From JAJEFO01 sp965208685 (lineage in GTDB: Bacteria; Pseudomonadota; Alphaproteobacteria; Rhodobacterales; Rhodobacteraceae), in assembly GCA_965208685.1 (NCBI GenBank), contig CBDBPL010000007.1:3100001-3164000 (forward strand): a stretch of DNA of 64,000 nt, in the 5' to 3' direction. Positions 61,331 to 64,000 of this stretch are shown here, one piece after another; position 1 is the first letter of the stretch; every line of letters starts with the position of its first letter. A program made the translations under genes and the position numbers. Below the pieces are notes generated by a model. That model was given only the letters and a program-made list of their open reading frames with translations, ran no database searches and was not told where the DNA came from.

Positions 61331-62253
61331 ACGAGGCGGAACGCATCACGACCTTCCTCGACGCCCACGTCGCCGAACTCAATGCATCCCGCAACACGCA
61401 ATTGGCCTATGCTCGGGACCTGAACGACTTTCTGGGATGGCTGCGGGCACAAGGATCCGGGCTCCTGACCGCAACTCAAGCGGAGATCGAGGAGTACCTG
61501 ATTCACCTTGATGCATCCGGGTTGGCGCGTTCGACTCGTGCTCGGCGCCTCGCCGCCATCCGGCAATTCTATCGATTTGCCTTCGAATCGGGATGGCGAC
61601 ACGACAACCCTGCGATCCGGGTCAGGGGCCCCGCACCGGAACGGCACTTGCCAGGAACATTGTCCGAAGACGAGGTTGAACGCCTCCTGGATGCTGCACG
61701 CGAGACAGGCCGACACAATGACCGGCTTCGCAACGCCTGCCTCATGGAGGTTCTCTATGCGACGGGGTCAAGGGTCAGCGAACTTGTGTCGCTACCCGTC
61801 ACCGCCGCGCGAGGGAATCCGAGGATGCTTCTCATGCGTGGCAAGGGCGGCAAGGAGCGGGTCTTGCCGCTCTCCGAACCCGCCCGTCTTGCACTGTCCG
61901 CTTGGCTGGAGAAACGGGACGAACTGGAAGAAGTTGCCCGTAAGGAAAAGGGCGCTCCGCCTTCGAGACATCTCTTTCCATCGCGTGGCAGGTCCGGACA
62001 CCTTACGCGGCACCGATTCCATCAATTGATCAAGGATCTTGCCGTTGCGGCAGGAATCTCACCAAGCAAGGTCACTCCGCACACCCTGCGACACGCCTTT
62101 GCCACGCACCTGCTTGCCAGGGGCGCCGACCTTCGCGCGATCCAGACCCTTTTGGGCCATTCGGATATCGCCACCACCGAGATATACACGCACGTTCTTG
62201 AAGACCGCCTCAAGGATCTCGTTCTGGAACATCATCCTCTTGCGAAAGAGTGA
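61327..62253 (+). CDS. xerD: Tyrosine recombinase XerD
   Basis: Site-specific recombinase of 308 residues: SAM-like core-binding domain (~5-90) and catalytic domain with R149 ('ATGSRVSEL'), H252-x-x-R255 ('HTLRHAFATHLL'), H278 ('LLGHSDIATTEIYTHV') and nucleophile Y287. All five catalytic residues are intact. It resolves chromosome dimers at dif with XerC. Start overlaps the preceding stop (ATGA). Confidence 0.93.
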   Translation: MNEAERITTFLDAHVAELNASRNTQLAYARDLNDFLGWLRAQGSGLLTATQAEIEEYLIHLDASGLARSTRARRLAAIRQFYRFAFESGWRHDNPAIRVRGPAPERHLPGTLSEDEVERLLDAARETGRHNDRLRNACLMEVLYATGSRVSELVSLPVTAARGNPRMLLMRGKGGKERVLPLSEPARLALSAWLEKRDELEEVARKEKGAPPSRHLFPSRGRSGHLTRHRFHQLIKDLAVAAGISPSKVTPHTLRHAFATHLLARGADLRAIQTLLGHSDIATTEIYTHVLEDRLKDLVLEHHPLAKE

Positions 62254-62440
62254 TGCCGCCTGGAATGCCCCCGTCCGCGCGCGGACGGGCTGTGCCACGA
62301 AATGCGATGATCCGGTCCGCGCGGCACGGACCATTCCGAGGTGATGCGTGCTTGCACCATCGGAGAGCTCCGGCCTCGTCCTGCACATCTCTTACTTGAA
62401 TGACCACCACCGGCACTTCATATAGCGAGAAAGGATCCGA

Positions 62441-63760
62441 TTGACGAAGAGGATGGACAGCGCCCTTTCACTGATCGACGCCGGTTTCTGGGTGACGTGC
62501 GGCGCAATCCTGCTGCTTCTGATCTTGTCTGCCTTCTTTTCCGGCAGCGAAACCGCGTTGACCGCCGCTTCGCGCGGCAAGCTCAAGGCGCGCGCCGAGA
62601 AAGGCGAACGTGGCGCTGCGCGCGCGCTCGAAGTGACCGAGGACAGCGAGCGCCTGATCGGATCGGTCCTTCTCGGCAACAACCTCGTCAATATCCTGGC
62701 CACTTCCCTCGCAACGGCCATGTTCACGCGCGCCTTCGGGGAAAGCGGGGTCGCCCTGGCCACGCTGCTCATGACGCTCCTCGTGCTGATTTTCGCCGAG
62801 GTTCTGCCGAAGACCTATGCAATCTCCAACGCCGAACCGGCCGCCAGCCGGGTTGCCCGACCCATCGGATGGATTGTCCTTGTCCTGAACCCCGTCGTGA
62901 ATGCCGTGCGCGCCATCGTGCGCGGCGTGCTGTTCATTTTCGGTGTCCGGATTGACCCGGACAGCCGCATCCTCTCGGTGCACGAGGAAATCGCGGGCGC
63001 CCTTCGACTCGGCCACTCGGAAGGCGTGCTCGAAAAGGAACACCGCGACAGGATGCTCGCCGCGCTTGATCTCGGTGAACGAACGGTCGAGGAAATCATG
63101 CTTCACCGCAGCCAGATCGAAATGATCGATGCCGACCTTCCGCCACAGCAGATCATCGATCTGTGCCTGAATTCGGCACATACGCGCCTGCCGATCTTCC
63201 GCGGCGAGCAGGAAAACATCATCGGGGTCCTGCACGCGAAGGAACTGCTTCGCGCGATTCACCCCCGCCTGTCAGATCCCGAGGCGAGCGCCGATCCGTT
63301 CAAGGGTTTCGACCCGATGGACGTGGCGATGAAGCCTTACTTCGTCCCGGAAACCACGACACTCGACGACCAGATGCGCCAGTTCCTGCACCGGTCCACT
63401 CACTTTGCCCTGGTCGTTGACGAGTACGGCGCACTGGAGGGCCTGATCACGCTTGAGGACATCCTGGAAGAAATCGTTGGGGAGATCACCGATGAACTCG
63501 ACCCAGACGAGGTTCATCCGCTCCGGCGAACCGAAGGCGGTGACTGCGTGATCGACGGAGCCATGACGATCCGGGATCTCAACCGTGCGACGGACTGGTC
63601 GCTGCCGGACGACGAAGCCGTGACGGTCGCGGGCCTCGTGATCCACGAAGCCCAGACAATTCCCACGGTCGGCCAGGTCTTTTCCTTCCACGGATTCCGA
63701 TTCGAGATCCTGGAACGCCACAACAACCGGATCACGCGTCTCAAGATCGGGGCGCTCTGA
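62441..63760 (+). CDS. HlyC/CorC-type CNNM/CBS membrane protein
   Basis: 439 residues. DUF21/CNNM membrane domain (~12-160) with 'FFSGSETALTAASRGKLKA' and 'IGSVLLGNNLVNILATSLAT', two CBS domains (~220-345; 'MLHRSQIEMIDADLPPQQI', 'FALVVDEYGALEGLITLEDILEEIVGEI') and a C-terminal CorC_HlyC domain ('FHGFRFEILERHNNRITRLKI'). Members are linked to Mg2+/Co2+ export or envelope homeostasis. TTG 62441 has AAGGA upstream; ATG 62453 is the alternative. Usual neighbour of xerD in the order. Confidence 0.92.
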   Translation: MTKRMDSALSLIDAGFWVTCGAILLLLILSAFFSGSETALTAASRGKLKARAEKGERGAARALEVTEDSERLIGSVLLGNNLVNILATSLATAMFTRAFGESGVALATLLMTLLVLIFAEVLPKTYAISNAEPAASRVARPIGWIVLVLNPVVNAVRAIVRGVLFIFGVRIDPDSRILSVHEEIAGALRLGHSEGVLEKEHRDRMLAALDLGERTVEEIMLHRSQIEMIDADLPPQQIIDLCLNSAHTRLPIFRGEQENIIGVLHAKELLRAIHPRLSDPEASADPFKGFDPMDVAMKPYFVPETTTLDDQMRQFLHRSTHFALVVDEYGALEGLITLEDILEEIVGEITDELDPDEVHPLRRTEGGDCVIDGAMTIRDLNRATDWSLPDDEAVTVAGLVIHEAQTIPTVGQVFSFHGFRFEILERHNNRITRLKIGAL

Positions 63761-63899
63761 CGTCATCCGGTCCGGCGCGGATTGCCAAGGCCGTGCCACG
63801 CCCGTACGGTTGGCAGACGGCTTCCGGAGCGGGCCGCCCGACGGCAACGCACCGCTCCGTGTCTGCCGGCATCTCAAGGACATTGCTGACTGCGCGCGT

Positions 63900-64000
63900 T
63901 CAGCGTTCGGTGAGCTTGAGCTCGATGCGGCGGTTCTGCGCCCTTGCGGCGTCGGAGTTCTCCGGGTCGACGGGCCGGAACTCGCTGAAGCCCGCGGCGG
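63900..64000 (-). CDS. OmpA-like peptidoglycan-binding domain, C-terminal end (partial)
   Basis: The last ~33 codons of a minus-strand gene: 'AAGFSEFRPVDPENSDAARAQNRRIELKLTER' and a stop. 'N(S/T)xAxRAxNRRIELKL' is the final helix-strand of OmpA/MotB-type domains. The rest lies beyond the window, so class (flagellar MotB-like or Pal-like) cannot be decided. Confidence 0.8.
   Translation of the reverse strand, partial: AAGFSEFRPVDPENSDAARAQNRRIELKLTER

Noticed and set aside
1..64000. CRISPR array
   Set aside because: No set of regularly spaced direct repeats was seen; the only Cas9-related sequence is the IscB relic.

Overview
The window is about 62-65% GC by eye and reads as a chromosomal segment of an alphaproteobacterium, most likely order Rhodobacterales (Roseobacter/Rhodobacteraceae type). 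The pointers are gene order and content: mreB-mreC-mreD-mrdA-rodA, lgt-methyltransferase-pgeF, an Lrp regulator divergent from trxB, a fused sat-cysC, ruvC-ruvA-ruvB-ybgC-tolQRAB-pal-cpoB-tilS-ftsH, aroK-aroB divergent from a small membrane protein gene-xerD, and pdeM beside trmB. Genes are densely packed, with many 4-base stop/start overlaps (ATGA, GTGA).

Layout. 1-7.2 kb (+): an accessory catabolic operon with a CUT2-type sugar ABC importer (binding protein cut by the window edge, single-domain ATPase, permease), two short-chain dehydrogenases, a PhyH-type Fe(II)/2-oxoglutarate dioxygenase and a GH31 alpha-glycosidase. 7.5-13 kb: tRNA-Gln(TTG), an NhaA antiporter, an ArsR regulator plus COG0701/ArsP-type permease with a palindromic operator, a frameshifted D-2-hydroxyacid dehydrogenase, an Fe-S uracil-DNA-glycosylase-like protein and a GhrA-type reductase. 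12.8-18.5 kb (-): the rod-shape operon. 18.8-29.4 kb: housekeeping genes (csaA, proC, ybjN-like, ubiK, lgt, methyltransferase, pgeF, lrp, trxB, sat-cysC, aroA).

29.4-36 kb is a decayed mobile region: a frameshifted unknown gene, an IS3-type OrfA remnant, a Cache-domain autotransporter, two IS6-family transposase remnants in the same orientation, a broken adenosylhomocysteinase and an intact PIN-toxin/Phd-antitoxin pair. 36-52 kb is the trmB, pdeM, folD, ftsH, tilS, tol-pal and ruv block. 53-57.4 kb is a second accessory cluster (GMC oxidoreductase, SDR, formylglycine-type sulfatase). 57.8-64 kb holds aroB, aroK, a 44-residue membrane protein, a secreted repeat-type protein, xerD, a CorC/HlyC CBS protein and the end of an OmpA-like protein.

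The most unusual object lies between ruvC and ruvA: a roughly 1.65 kb IS200/IS605-type relic with matching 'CTTCAGG' end hairpins and a broken IscB gene (PLMP, RuvC-I, arginine-rich bridge helix, HNH, RuvC-III, spread over several frames). Upstream of the gene is a hairpin-rich segment that resembles an omega-RNA. The element splits the resolvasome operon and provides the last codons and stop of ruvC. Second in interest are the dioxygenase/GH31 operon, the Cache-autotransporter, and two promoters (ArsR and Phd/PIN) whose predicted start sites fall on the AUG.
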